NCBI GenBank assembly: GCA_030041255.1
Contig: JASHOF010000102.1
Span: 1 to 54,402, forward strand
Length of the DNA stretch: 54,402 bases
Reading direction: 5' to 3'
Source: Acetobacteraceae bacterium
Lineage (GTDB): Bacteria; Pseudomonadota; Alphaproteobacteria; Acetobacterales; Acetobacteraceae
Part shown: piece by piece, positions 25,912 through 33,873 of the stretch
Position numbering within the stretch: the stretch's first letter is position 1
Layout: every line of letters starts with the position of its first letter
Notes under the pieces: generated by a model
Databases searched by the model: none
The model's input: the letters and a program-made list of their open reading frames with translations, nothing else
Told to the model about the DNA's origin: nothing
Position numbers and translations under genes: made by a program

Positions 25912-27585
25912 CTATCGATCGGCCGCGGGCGGCGACCGCTGGACCATCGTCCCGGCGGCATCCTCCGGGGCCGTTGCGGACGGAAGGCCTGGAACACCGA
26001 GAATGAGGTCCGAGGCCTTTTCGGCGATCATGATGGTCGGGGCGTTCGTATTCCCGGTCACCAGCCTGGGCATGATCGATGCGTCGACGACGCGCAACCC
26101 GTCGATCCCGTGAACGCGCAGCCGGTCGTCGACAACGGCCAGCGGGTCGGAGCCCATCTTGCAGGTTCCCACCGGATGATAGATCGTCTCGGCGGTCTCG
26201 CGAACATAGGCGTCGATCTCTGCATCGCTCTTCGCCTTGGCGCCGGGGGCGTATTCCTCGCCGCGATAAGGGTCGAACGCCTTTTGCGCCAGGATATCCC
26301 GGCCGATCCTGATGCCGTCCCGCATCACCCGGATATCCTCGGCTGCGTCCAGATAATTCGGCTGGATAACAGGATGGCTCTGCGGATCCGGCGAGCGGAC
26401 CATGATCGTGCCGCGGCTTTCCGGACGGGCAATATTGAAATAGGCCATGAAGCCGTGCTCGTCGACGATCTTGCGGCCATGATCGCTGTAGATCAGCAGG
26501 ACGAAGAAATACTGAAGGTCGGAGGCGACAATCTCGGGCTTCGACTTCACGAAAGCCATCGCCTCCAGCCCATGCGAGGTGGCAGGGCCCGACCTGGTCA
26601 GCAGGTAGCGGGCGAACGCCATCGCCGCCCCGACCGGCTTCACATGCTTCAGGAGCGAGATCGGTTGCGTGCAGCGCTGCTTCACGCCGGCGGCGAGGTG
26701 GTCTTGCAGGTTTCGTCCGACGCCTTTCAGCTCATGGACGACCTTGATGCCGACCCGTTGCAGATGATCCCCGTCGCCGATGCCGGATAATTGCAACAGT
26801 TGCGGCGAATTGACGGCTCCTCCGGACAGGATCACCTCACGCTCCGTCCGCAGCGCCGTGACGTGCCCGCCCTTGATGTATTCGACCCCGACCGCACGTC
26901 CGCCTTCGAGCAGGATGCGGGACACGAGTACCTTGGTGATGACCCGCAGGTTTGACCGGCCCATCGCGGGGTGGAGATAGCCGCGCGCAGCGCTCACGCG
27001 CTGGTTGTTGGCGATCGTGCTGTCGACGGGACCGAATCCTTCCTGCTGCGGACCGTTGAAATCGTCTGTCACGCGATAGCCGCATTGCCGGCCCGCTGCG
27101 AACCACGCCTTCGTCAGAGGATGCGTGATCTCCGGCAGGCGACTGGTCAGCAACGGCCCCGACCCGCCGTGGTACGCGTCGGCGCCCGTTGCGCGGCCTT
27201 CGGCGCGCTTGAAATAAGGCAGGCAGGCATCGAACGACCAGCCGCGATTGCCGAGTTGCGCCCAGAGATCGTAATCGCTCGCGTGGCCGCGAATATATAC
27301 CATGCCGTTGATCGCGCTTGATCCACCAAGCACCTTGCCGCGCGGCCAGAACAGAATGCGATTGTTCATGTGGGATTGCGGTTCGGTGTGGTAATGCCAA
27401 TCCACGGCGCCGGATTTCATGAGCGCGAGATAGCCGGCGGGCATGCGGATGAACGGGCTTCTGTCCTTCCCGCCCGCCTCGAGCAAAACGACGTTGATCG
27501 TGGGGTCTGCAGACAGCCTGTTGGCGAGAACGCATCCGGCCGAACCGGCGCCGACGATGATGTAGTCGACCATGACCTCCCTCAT
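25912..27585 (-). CDS. GMC oxidoreductase, choline-dehydrogenase type
   Basis: 557 residues from ATG at 27585 (an in-frame ATG at 27573 gives MVDYIIVGAG and may be the true start). FAD site IIVGAGSAGCVLANRL (~8-23), GMC signature 1 PRGKVLGGSSAINGMVYIRG (~79-98), signature 2 SGGAVNSPQLLQLSGIG (~256-272), and the C-terminal catalytic HPVGTCKMG (~470) and GNTNAPTIMIAEKASDLI. It resembles BetA and related alcohol dehydrogenases of the choline/PEG group; the substrate is uncertain. No betB, betI or transport gene is adjacent. It is divergent from the ROK gene across 506 bp containing two tandem repeat copies. The last ~25 residues are variable. Confidence 0.88.
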   Translation of the reverse strand: MREVMVDYIIVGAGSAGCVLANRLSADPTINVVLLEAGGKDRSPFIRMPAGYLALMKSGAVDWHYHTEPQSHMNNRILFWPRGKVLGGSSAINGMVYIRGHASDYDLWAQLGNRGWSFDACLPYFKRAEGRATGADAYHGGSGPLLTSRLPEITHPLTKAWFAAGRQCGYRVTDDFNGPQQEGFGPVDSTIANNQRVSAARGYLHPAMGRSNLRVITKVLVSRILLEGGRAVGVEYIKGGHVTALRTEREVILSGGAVNSPQLLQLSGIGDGDHLQRVGIKVVHELKGVGRNLQDHLAAGVKQRCTQPISLLKHVKPVGAAMAFARYLLTRSGPATSHGLEAMAFVKSKPEIVASDLQYFFVLLIYSDHGRKIVDEHGFMAYFNIARPESRGTIMVRSPDPQSHPVIQPNYLDAAEDIRVMRDGIRIGRDILAQKAFDPYRGEEYAPGAKAKSDAEIDAYVRETAETIYHPVGTCKMGSDPLAVVDDRLRVHGIDGLRVVDASIMPRLVTGNTNAPTIMIAEKASDLILGVPGLPSATAPEDAAGTMVQRSPPAADR

Positions 27586-27692
27586 GACGGTTGCCAGAGG
27601 CGGATCGCACGCGGTGGCGCCCGTGCGGTCAACCGACCCGGGATGCAGAACCCTGGTCAGGGGAACCCGGGCCGATGCTCGAACCCCGCTCG

Positions 27693-27820
27693 TGTGCCGA
27701 CTCCAACGCCTGATACCGTAGGATGCACCCTAGCGGTCGGCACACACCTCTTCATTTTCAGTGGCCTGCTGATCCCCTTTCGTTTGCTGCCGCCGGCAGC
27801 AAACGTCGGGGGCAGGACAC
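27693..27820 (+). repeat. Structured intergenic repeat, copy D (tandem pair, first unit)
   Basis: 128 bp, in the 506-bp gap (27586-28091) between the GMC oxidoreductase and the ROK gene. Near-identical to copy E. Flanked by TCG on each side (27690-27692 and 27821-27823), like the TAA pair around copy B. Confidence 0.92.
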
Positions 27821-27823
27821 TCG

Positions 27824-27951
27824 TGTGCCGACTCCAACGCCTGATACCGTAGGATGCACCCTAGCGGTCGGCACACACCTCTTCATTTTCAGTGGCCTGC
27901 TGATCCCCTTTCGTTTGCTGCCGCCGGCAGCAAACGTCGGGGGCAGGACAC
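27824..27951 (+). repeat. Structured intergenic repeat, copy E (tandem pair, second unit)
   Basis: 128 bp, period 131 bp from copy D with a 3-bp TCG between them. I found no base difference from D within the element when reading the two side by side, which points to recent duplication or slippage. Followed by TAG, then a second, separate hairpin at 27955. Confidence 0.92.
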
Positions 27952-27954
27952 TAG

Positions 27955-27975
27955 TTTGTTGCCTTTGGCAACAAA
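27955..27975. repeat. Short perfect hairpin related to the repeat core
   Basis: TTTGTTGCC, TTT loop, GGCAACAAA: 9-bp perfect stem beginning three bases after copy E. It echoes the TTTGCTGCC/GGCAGCAAA core of the 128-bp element with paired changes, so it looks like a diverged remnant. It lies 116 bp before the ROK start codon. Confidence 0.7.
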
Positions 27976-28091
27976 AAGCAAGCACCCGGTTCCCGCACCG
28001 AGATTGCGGTGGCGGCGGCGCGCGATCCGTGCTCCCGGGCGCTATGCTATCCCCTCGGACAACCGATCCGTGCCAGCAGAAGAGAGGCCCG

Positions 28092-29306
28092 ATGGCTACG
28101 CCACAATCCGTCCGCTATCTCAATGCGATCTCGGCGCTGAACGCCCTGTTCCGGGATGGCGGTATGAGCCGTGCCGATCTCGGTCGTGCGTTGGGGCTCA
28201 ACCGCTCGACGACGGGCAACATCATCACCGATCTGATGGCCGAGCGCCTGGTGATCGAGCATGCGGCAGCGCCCCGTCCGCCCGACCCGCCCCGGGTCGG
28301 GCGGCCCGGCATCGTGATCGAGATCGATCCCGCGGGCGGCATCTTCATCGGGGCAGAGCTTGGCGTGGATCGCCTGACGGTGGTGGTCACTGATATGATG
28401 TGCCACCAGATCCTGCGCCGGTCGGTTCCCTTCGACGCGGCGGGCCGATCGCCGGAGATGAGTGTGGACCAGATGGCCAGTCTCATCCGGGCGACGATGG
28501 AAGGCATCGCGGACCGCGGGCCGCCGCGCGGCCTCTGTGTCGTCATCCCGGCGCTGCTGGAAGGCGGAATCGTGCGCAATGCGCTGACGCTGGGCTGGCG
28601 CGACGTCTCCCTCGGCGCCATGCTCCGCGAGCGGATGGCGGCGGATCTGCCGATCCTGATCGAAAACGACGCGAATGCGCTCGCTGTGGCCGAGACCTAT
28701 CGCGGCACCTCGCAGCGATTCGACGTGGTGGCCTTCCTGCTCATCGAAAACGGCGTCGGCGGCGGCATCACGGTCGGTGGCCGTCTGTTCCGGGGCGTTC
28801 ACGGCTTTGCCGGCGAGTTCGGGCAATTGCTCGTCGGCAAGGGCGGATACGGGGGCGGTCGGCAGAAGCCTGGCCACCTCGAGAGCTATATCGGGAAGGA
28901 CGCTCTCCTCGGCAGATATCGGGAGAAGGGAGGACCGGCAAACGCCACCATCGAGGATTTCCTGACCGCCCTGCGGCGCGGAAAGCGGGCCGCACGGCAG
29001 ACCGTGTCGGTCTGGGGCCGCGCCCTCGCACGCGGCCTCGTGCAGATCGCCGCGGTGCTCAATCCCGGCCTCATCATCCTGGGCGGCTCGGTCGCACCTG
29101 CGTTCCGCCACGTCGCGAAGGAGGTCGAGCGGACGATGAATCGCGAATTACTCGAGACATTTCCGGCGCCGCAGATCGAGCTATCCACGCTCGGCCCGGA
29201 CGGCGCCGCTTTCGGTGGGGCGTGCCTGGTTCATCAGCGGATGTTCTCGATCGACGAGCGCAGGATCGCCCAGGCTGATCCTGCGCTCACTCTGCTTCCT
29301 GCCTGA
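28092..29306 (+). CDS. ROK-family transcriptional regulator of the sugar cassette
   Basis: 404 residues from ATG at 28092, after AGAGAGG; the frame runs back into the repeats but that part is not coding. The N-terminal winged HTH (ISALNALFRDGGMSRADLGRALGLNRSTTGNIITDLMAERLV, ~12-53) is followed by a sugar-kinase-like ROK domain with GIFIGAELGVDRLTVVVTD (~90), IENDANALAVAE (~195), ENGVGGGITVGG (~220) and GGSVAP (~340). The usual ROK zinc motif (CxCGxxGCxE) is not there: the text is GKGGYGGGRQKPGHLE with no cysteine. The protein probably senses the imported sugar or its phosphate and controls the five downstream genes, which it faces in the same direction. It resembles FrcR-type ROK regulators. 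Confidence 0.85.
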   Translation: MATPQSVRYLNAISALNALFRDGGMSRADLGRALGLNRSTTGNIITDLMAERLVIEHAAAPRPPDPPRVGRPGIVIEIDPAGGIFIGAELGVDRLTVVVTDMMCHQILRRSVPFDAAGRSPEMSVDQMASLIRATMEGIADRGPPRGLCVVIPALLEGGIVRNALTLGWRDVSLGAMLRERMAADLPILIENDANALAVAETYRGTSQRFDVVAFLLIENGVGGGITVGGRLFRGVHGFAGEFGQLLVGKGGYGGGRQKPGHLESYIGKDALLGRYREKGGPANATIEDFLTALRRGKRAARQTVSVWGRALARGLVQIAAVLNPGLIILGGSVAPAFRHVAKEVERTMNRELLETFPAPQIELSTLGPDGAAFGGACLVHQRMFSIDERRIAQADPALTLLPA

Positions 29307-29607
29307 CGCGGATCACGCCTGGCCGGAATCGCAGGCTCGGACAAAGCGCCGGGCCCGTATCGGCCGGGCGATCGGGCCGGCGGACCTTTTGTTGCGTCTG
29401 ACTGCAAATGCCCGTTGCCCTCAACGCCCCGCCGGGCTATGTCACACGTGCGGTCGGCGTATCCGACGGCCGGCAGGTCAGCCTTGCCTCCGTTGCTGCG
29501 CCGATCTCGTTGCGCGACCCGGGGAGCGATCGCGTTGCCTGTTCCGCCGGGCCTCCGGACCATCGGCGACGACCTGCTCATCATCGCGGAATGGAAGGAA
29601 ACGTCCC
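29307..29607 (+). other. 301-bp region upstream of the sugar-binding protein; short frame of doubtful status
   Basis: Must hold the promoter of the transport genes. A 69-codon frame (29408-29617) starts MPVALNAPPGYVTRAVGV and looks protein-like for ~40 residues; another frame then reads LPVPPGLRTIGDDLLIIAEW before the binding-protein start. This could be a frameshifted remnant of a small gene or chance. I see no clear -35/-10 pair or dyad. Confidence 0.3.
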
Positions 29608-30582
29608 ATGCGAATAACTGGCCTTCATGCTCATGCATCTGCTGTCGTGCTCACGGCCGGATTGTTTGCCGCGGGGGTCCCGCTGACCGGGGCGGCTGTG
29701 GCAGCCCCGACGACGATCGCCTTCGTGCCCAGCCTGGCTTCGGATCCGTTCTTCATTTCCATGCAGTATGGCGCGGAGCAGGAGGCCAAGAAGCTCGGCG
29801 TCCATCTCGTCTGGCAGGGACCGATGGGCGTCTACTCGCCAAGCGCACAACTGCCGTTCGTCAATGCCGTCCTGAATCAGAACCCGACGGCCTTCGTCCT
29901 CGTGCCCACCGACGCCAACGCGCTGATGCCCTCGGTCAATCGCGCGCTCGCCATGCACATGCCGGTGGTGACCGCCGATACGACCGTCGCCGACACGAGC
30001 GTGCTCACCGCACGCGTGACCGGTGACAATATCGGCGGCGGGGCCCTGGCGGCCGACCTGCTCGACAAGGCGCTGGGGGGATCAGGCGAGGTCTATGTGA
30101 TGAACGGCCTGCCCGGCACGACGACGGACCAGCTCCGCATGCAAGGCTTCGAGCAACGGGTGAAGACCTATCCCGGCCTCCACTATCTCGGGTACCAGTT
30201 CAGCCAGGACCAGCCTGCCCATGCGGCGCAGGTCGTCCGGGATCTGCTCCTGCGCTATCCGAATCTCCAGGGAATCTTCTGCATCGACGACGAAACCGCG
30301 ATCGGCGTGATCCAGGGATTGCACAATATCGGGAAGCTCGGCCAAGTGAAGGTGATCGCCTATGACGCCGAGCCCAGCGAGGTCAAGGCGCTCAGGGCCG
30401 GCGACCTGATCGGCCTGATCGCGCAGCAGCCGGTGAGCGAAGGCGAGATGGCCGTCGAGATGGCCTATGACGCCGCCATGGGGCACCCACCGGCCACAAA
30501 GGCGCACATCATCCCGGACGTCCTCATCACCAGGGACAACATGAGCAACGAAACCCAGTATTTCTATCGAACCACTCCGTAG
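29608..30582 (+). CDS. ABC sugar transporter, periplasmic binding protein (FrcB/RbsB type)
   Basis: 324 residues from ATG at 29608 with GGAAGGAA nearby. An N-terminal secretory signal of ~33 residues (GLHAHASAVVLTAGLFAAG... ending AAVAAP) leads into a type I periplasmic-binding fold: IAFVPSLASDPFFISMQYGAEQEAKKLG (~35-62) is the usual start of ribose/fructose-binding proteins, and GDNIGGGALAADLL (~142) and IFCIDDETAIGVIQGL (~230) are the conserved hinge and ligand segments. It delivers an unphosphorylated sugar to the permease. The sugar is unidentified. Confidence 0.88.
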   Translation: MRITGLHAHASAVVLTAGLFAAGVPLTGAAVAAPTTIAFVPSLASDPFFISMQYGAEQEAKKLGVHLVWQGPMGVYSPSAQLPFVNAVLNQNPTAFVLVPTDANALMPSVNRALAMHMPVVTADTTVADTSVLTARVTGDNIGGGALAADLLDKALGGSGEVYVMNGLPGTTTDQLRMQGFEQRVKTYPGLHYLGYQFSQDQPAHAAQVVRDLLLRYPNLQGIFCIDDETAIGVIQGLHNIGKLGQVKVIAYDAEPSEVKALRAGDLIGLIAQQPVSEGEMAVEMAYDAAMGHPPATKAHIIPDVLITRDNMSNETQYFYRTTP

Positions 30583-30596
30583 GCGAGGCCGGCGCG

Positions 30597-31634
30597 TTGG
30601 GTCTGAGTACCGTTGTGAAGCGTACAGGGGACGTGCAGGCGCCGTCCCGTAGCAGATCGCGCTTCATGTTCGCACGGCCGCAGGCACGTCAGCAGATCCT
30701 GCTGACGGCCTGCCTGGTCGGCATCATCGTCATCTTCGGCTGCTTCAACCCGCGCTTCTTCAATCCGGACAATCTCAGCAGCATCGTGCAGGATGCCACG
30801 GAAACGATCCTTCTCGCCTTCGCCGAAACGCTGGTGATCATCACCGGGGGCATCGACCTCTCGGTCGGAGCGATCCTCGGGTTGTCGGGAATCATCGGCT
30901 CGCTGATTCTCGTGGCCTTGACCACTGGCGGCTACGGCCTCGTCCTGGCACTGGCCGCCGGCGCTGCGGGGGCGATGCTCACCGGTCTGGCGATCGGGCT
31001 GGGCAACGGGCTGATGATCACCCGGATGCGGGTGACGCCGTTCATCGCCACCCTCGCCATGCTCGGCATCGCAACCGGGCTCACCTTCGTGCTCACGAAC
31101 GGCGTGGATGTCTCCGGGCTGCCGTCGGTGGTCGCCACCTGGGGCAACACCGTGTTCCTCCGCGTCCTCACCGTGCCGGTCGTGGCAACGGCGATCATCG
31201 GGATCATCGTCGGCCTCTATCTGCACCGCTCGCAGTTCGGCCGCTGGACGTTTGCGATCGGCTCCAACGCCCGCGCCGCGCGTGGCGCCGGCATCCCCGT
31301 TTCCCGTCACCTCGTCAAGATCTACGTGTACTCCGGGCTTCTTTCGGCGGCCGCAGGGATCCTGGTCGTCATGCGGCTCGGCACCGGCTCGCCCCTCGAG
31401 GGCACGAACGACGAACTGAACGCCATCGCCGCCGTGGTCATCGGGGGCGCGAGCCTGTTCGGAGGGGTCGGTACCATCTTTGGCAGCCTCCTCGGCGCGC
31501 TCATCATCGGCACGATCGTCAACGGCCTGATCGTGGTCGGCGTGCAGCCTTACTGGCAGACCGTCATCATCGGCATCATCATCGCCGTCGCAGTCATGCT
31601 TCAGGAAAGGGGACGCGCGCGGGAGTTGGCCTGA
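30597..31634 (+). CDS. ABC sugar transporter permease (RbsC/FrcC family)
   Basis: 345 residues from a TTG at 30597; ATG at 30666 or GTG at 30615 are alternative starts and the first ~25 residues are poorly conserved. Eight to ten hydrophobic spans. Family landmarks are ETLVIITGGIDLSVGAILGLSGII (~80-103), AIGLGNGLMITRMRVTPFIATLAMLGI (~135-160), the coupling region ARGAGIPVSRHLVKIYVYSG (~223-242) and GGASLFGGVGTIFGSLLGALIIG (~285-307). It forms the inner-membrane channel with the ATPase next door. Confidence 0.85.
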   Translation: MGLSTVVKRTGDVQAPSRSRSRFMFARPQARQQILLTACLVGIIVIFGCFNPRFFNPDNLSSIVQDATETILLAFAETLVIITGGIDLSVGAILGLSGIIGSLILVALTTGGYGLVLALAAGAAGAMLTGLAIGLGNGLMITRMRVTPFIATLAMLGIATGLTFVLTNGVDVSGLPSVVATWGNTVFLRVLTVPVVATAIIGIIVGLYLHRSQFGRWTFAIGSNARAARGAGIPVSRHLVKIYVYSGLLSAAAGILVVMRLGTGSPLEGTNDELNAIAAVVIGGASLFGGVGTIFGSLLGALIIGTIVNGLIVVGVQPYWQTVIIGIIIAVAVMLQERGRARELA

Positions 31635-31676
31635 CCGGCGACGGCGCAACAAGGACGTTCCGGAGAAGAAAGACGG

Positions 31677-32438
31677 ATGCTTTCCCTCAAGAACATCGGC
31701 AAGCGCTTCGGCTCCCTGACGGCGCTTGATGATGTCGCCTTCCGGGTCGATGCCGGCGAGGTGGTCGGGCTGGTCGGCGACAACGGGGCCGGGAAATCGA
31801 CCTGCGTGAAGATCATTTCCGGCATGTTCCAGCCGGGTTCGGGCCACATCGAATTCGACGGCAAGCCGCGCGTATGGGCATCACCGCACGAGGCGCTCGC
31901 AGCCGGCATCGAAACGGTCTACCAGGATGTGGGCCTTGCCTCGCACCTCTCCGTCGATGCCAACATCTTTCTCGGTCGCGAAATGAAACGCCCGGGGATC
32001 CTCGGGCGGCTGGGCTTCCTCGATAATGCCGGCATGCGGGCCGCGGCCGAGGTGGACACCCGGCGGATCGGCATCCGGCTCCCTGATCTCGGAGCCTCGG
32101 TTGGCGACCTCTCGGGCGGCCAACGCCAGGCCGTCGCGATAGCCCGTTCGATCTCCTGGGCCCGCAAGGTCCTCATCCTCGACGAGCCGACGAACCATCT
32201 TGGCGTCGTTGAAGTCGAGGAGGTGTTGCGCCTGATCCGTCGCGTGCGCGATCACGGCGTGGCGGTGGTGCTGGTTTCCCATACCCTCCCCCACGTCATG
32301 GCGATCACCGACCGGATCGTCGTGCTGCGCCTCGGCCGGGTCGCCGCGCAGCGCATCACGCGCGAGACGACGACTGCAGAAATCGTTCACGACATCATGG
32401 GCGCCAGCGAGGCCGAGATCACGGCGCATACCCGTTGA
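31677..32438 (+). CDS. ABC sugar transporter ATPase, single-domain (FrcA type)
   Basis: 253 residues from ATG at 31677. Walker A GDNGAGKST (~34-42), Q loop ETVYQDVGLA (~78-87), signature SGGQRQAVAIARS (~145-157), Walker B VLILDEPTNHLGV (~164-176) and H-loop VVLVSHTLPHV (~198-208). The ribose-type RbsA has two fused ABC domains (~500 residues); this single domain matches FrcA of the FrcBCA fructose importer, as does the DEPT..LGV form. The last 4 bases overlap the upstream in-frame region of the following HPS-like gene. Confidence 0.88.
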   Translation: MLSLKNIGKRFGSLTALDDVAFRVDAGEVVGLVGDNGAGKSTCVKIISGMFQPGSGHIEFDGKPRVWASPHEALAAGIETVYQDVGLASHLSVDANIFLGREMKRPGILGRLGFLDNAGMRAAAEVDTRRIGIRLPDLGASVGDLSGGQRQAVAIARSISWARKVLILDEPTNHLGVVEVEEVLRLIRRVRDHGVAVVLVSHTLPHVMAITDRIVVLRLGRVAAQRITRETTTAEIVHDIMGASEAEITAHTR

Positions 32439-32470
32439 TCCCGCCACCCGATCGGAAAGGTGCCATCGCC

Positions 32471-33103
32471 GTGCAGCTTCAGGTCGCTCTCGATTGTCCG
32501 CTCGATACGGCGCTCGACCTTCTGGCACGCGTCGGCAGCGCGGTCGACCGGGCAGAGCTCGGCACCCCGCTGCTGCTGCGCGAAGGTCTTCACGCCGCCC
32601 GCGCCATTGGTGAGAGATTCCGCACGCTGCCGATGACGGCGGACGCAAAGATCATGGACGCGGGCGAACTGGAAGCGGAACTCGCCTTCCAGGCCGGCTG
32701 CGACATCGTCACGGTTCTCGCGGCAGCCTCCAACCAGACGATCGGGGGAACGGTACGGGCCGCGCAGCGACATGGAGGGCGGGTCATGGCGGACATGATC
32801 GAGGCGCCCGACCCGGTCGACCGGGCGTGCCGTCTCTGGGAGCTGGGCGTCGACCTCGTCTGCGTCCATACGGCGTTCGATGTCCAGGGCGAAGGAAAAA
32901 ATCCGCTGGCGGCGCTGTCCGCCATGCGGAGCGCCTTTCCAGACCGACCGATCGCCGTGGCTGGTGGCATCGGGGCCGGGACACTCGGCCCCGTGCTGCC
33001 GCTCCGGCCCGAGATCATTATTGTCGGCGGCGCGATCCTGAATGCCGCCGACCCTCTCGCGGCCGTCCGCGGGATCAAGGAGCAAATGGCGCGGCATGGG
33101 TGA
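32471..33103 (+). CDS. 3-hexulose-6-phosphate synthase-like enzyme (OMPDC superfamily)
   Basis: 210 residues from GTG at 32471 (GGAAAGG 10 bp upstream); a TTG at 32435 would add 12 doubtful residues. OMPDC-family barrel with the DxKxxD active site in ADAKIMDAGELEAELAFQAG (~57-76) and VTVLAAASNQTI, closely following the HPS consensus, then VCVHTAFDVQ (~132-141) and phosphate-binding VAGGIGAGT and VGGAILNAADP. HPS condenses formaldehyde with ribulose 5-phosphate or runs in reverse. Related decarboxylases (UlaD) act on 3-keto-gulonate 6-phosphate. The VHTAFDxQ form differs from methylotroph HPS, so the substrate may be another sugar phosphate. Overlaps the next gene by 8 bp. Confidence 0.72.
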   Translation: MQLQVALDCPLDTALDLLARVGSAVDRAELGTPLLLREGLHAARAIGERFRTLPMTADAKIMDAGELEAELAFQAGCDIVTVLAAASNQTIGGTVRAAQRHGGRVMADMIEAPDPVDRACRLWELGVDLVCVHTAFDVQGEGKNPLAALSAMRSAFPDRPIAVAGGIGAGTLGPVLPLRPEIIIVGGAILNAADPLAAVRGIKEQMARHG

Positions 33104-33662
33104 GATTCTCGATCTTGGGAGGCAGCTCGTCGCCGAACTGACGGTGAGCCTCGGCGCCGTGCGCGAGGAGGAAATGGCCGCACTGGCCGAGCGGATTCTT
33201 GCGGCGCCACGCGTCTTCGTCGACGGCAAGGGCCGCTCCGGCCTGCAGGGTCGTGGCTTCGCCATGCGGCTGATGCATCTCGGACTGCGCGTGCACATGG
33301 TGGACGAGGTGACCACACCCGCCCTCACGCCGGGCGACCTCCTTGTCATTGCGTCGGGCTCCGGCCGCACCCCTTCGCTCGTTCAGCACGCAGGCAAGGC
33401 ACGGGAACTGGGAGCCGTGATTGCGTTGATCACGACGAGCCGCGGCTCGCCGATCGCCGGGATGGCGAACCAGATCGTGGTGGTCCCGGCGCCCACGCCC
33501 AAATCGCGCGAGCCGGGCCCCGATATCGTCACGCAGCAGCCGATGGGTTCGCTGTTCGAGATGGCGCTCGGCCTCCTCTTCGACATGACGGTCATCCTCC
33601 TGATGCGCCGGATGGGGCTCACCTCGGAGCAGATGTTCAAGAACCACGCCAATCTTGAATAA
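33096..33662 (+). CDS. 6-phospho-3-hexuloisomerase-like SIS-domain protein
   Basis: 188 residues from ATG at 33096, overlapping the HPS-like stop by 8 bp. SIS sugar-isomerase fold with the PHI-typical text RVFVDGKGRSGLQGRGFAMRLMHLG (~38-62), VTTPALTPGDLLVIASGSGRT (~72-92) and a closing LMRRMGLTSEQMFKNHANLE. PHI isomerises 3-hexulose 6-phosphate to fructose 6-phosphate. HPS and PHI together suggest either formaldehyde fixation/detoxification or channelling of an imported sugar into fructose 6-phosphate. The gene ends the operon; no sugar kinase is in it. Confidence 0.8.
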   Translation: MGEILDLGRQLVAELTVSLGAVREEEMAALAERILAAPRVFVDGKGRSGLQGRGFAMRLMHLGLRVHMVDEVTTPALTPGDLLVIASGSGRTPSLVQHAGKARELGAVIALITTSRGSPIAGMANQIVVVPAPTPKSREPGPDIVTQQPMGSLFEMALGLLFDMTVILLMRRMGLTSEQMFKNHANLE

Positions 33663-33795
33663 CCCTCGCCCGCCCGTTCAACGCGGCGAAAGCGGCACGG
33701 CATTGCCGACCGATGGCACGAGACGGCGACGTCTACAATTCTTCTCCAGGATCGTGACGAACCGTATCTCGCTCGTAGATTCCGGGACGGCCGCC

Positions 33796-33807
33796 GTTAT
33801 ATAACGT
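33796..33807. promoter_or_regulatory. Perfect 12-bp palindrome upstream of the glycine-zipper lipoprotein
   Basis: CGTTATATAACG, an AT-rich palindrome in GC-rich surroundings, 66 bp before the start at 33874 and in the 211-bp gap 33663-33873. It could contain a -10 (TATAAC) or bind a regulator. No good -35 partner is seen. Confidence 0.4.
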
Positions 33808-33873
33808 GGCCATCACGGGACCGGGCCGCCGGATTCAATAGTACGGCCCGCACCGGAGATAAGAGGCGTCGCG

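Noticed and set aside
27693-27951. CRISPR array
   Set aside because: Only two tandem units of 128 bp with a 3-bp junction; no short repeats with unique spacers and no cas genes.
27723-28091. Long upstream extension of the ROK frame through repeat copies D and E
   Set aside because: It translates the repeats themselves and then Arg-rich text; the HTH begins just after the ATG at 28092.
33796-33807. CGTTATATAACG as a replication or partition site
   Set aside because: A single copy with no clustered repeats or initiator gene; it is more likely part of a promoter.
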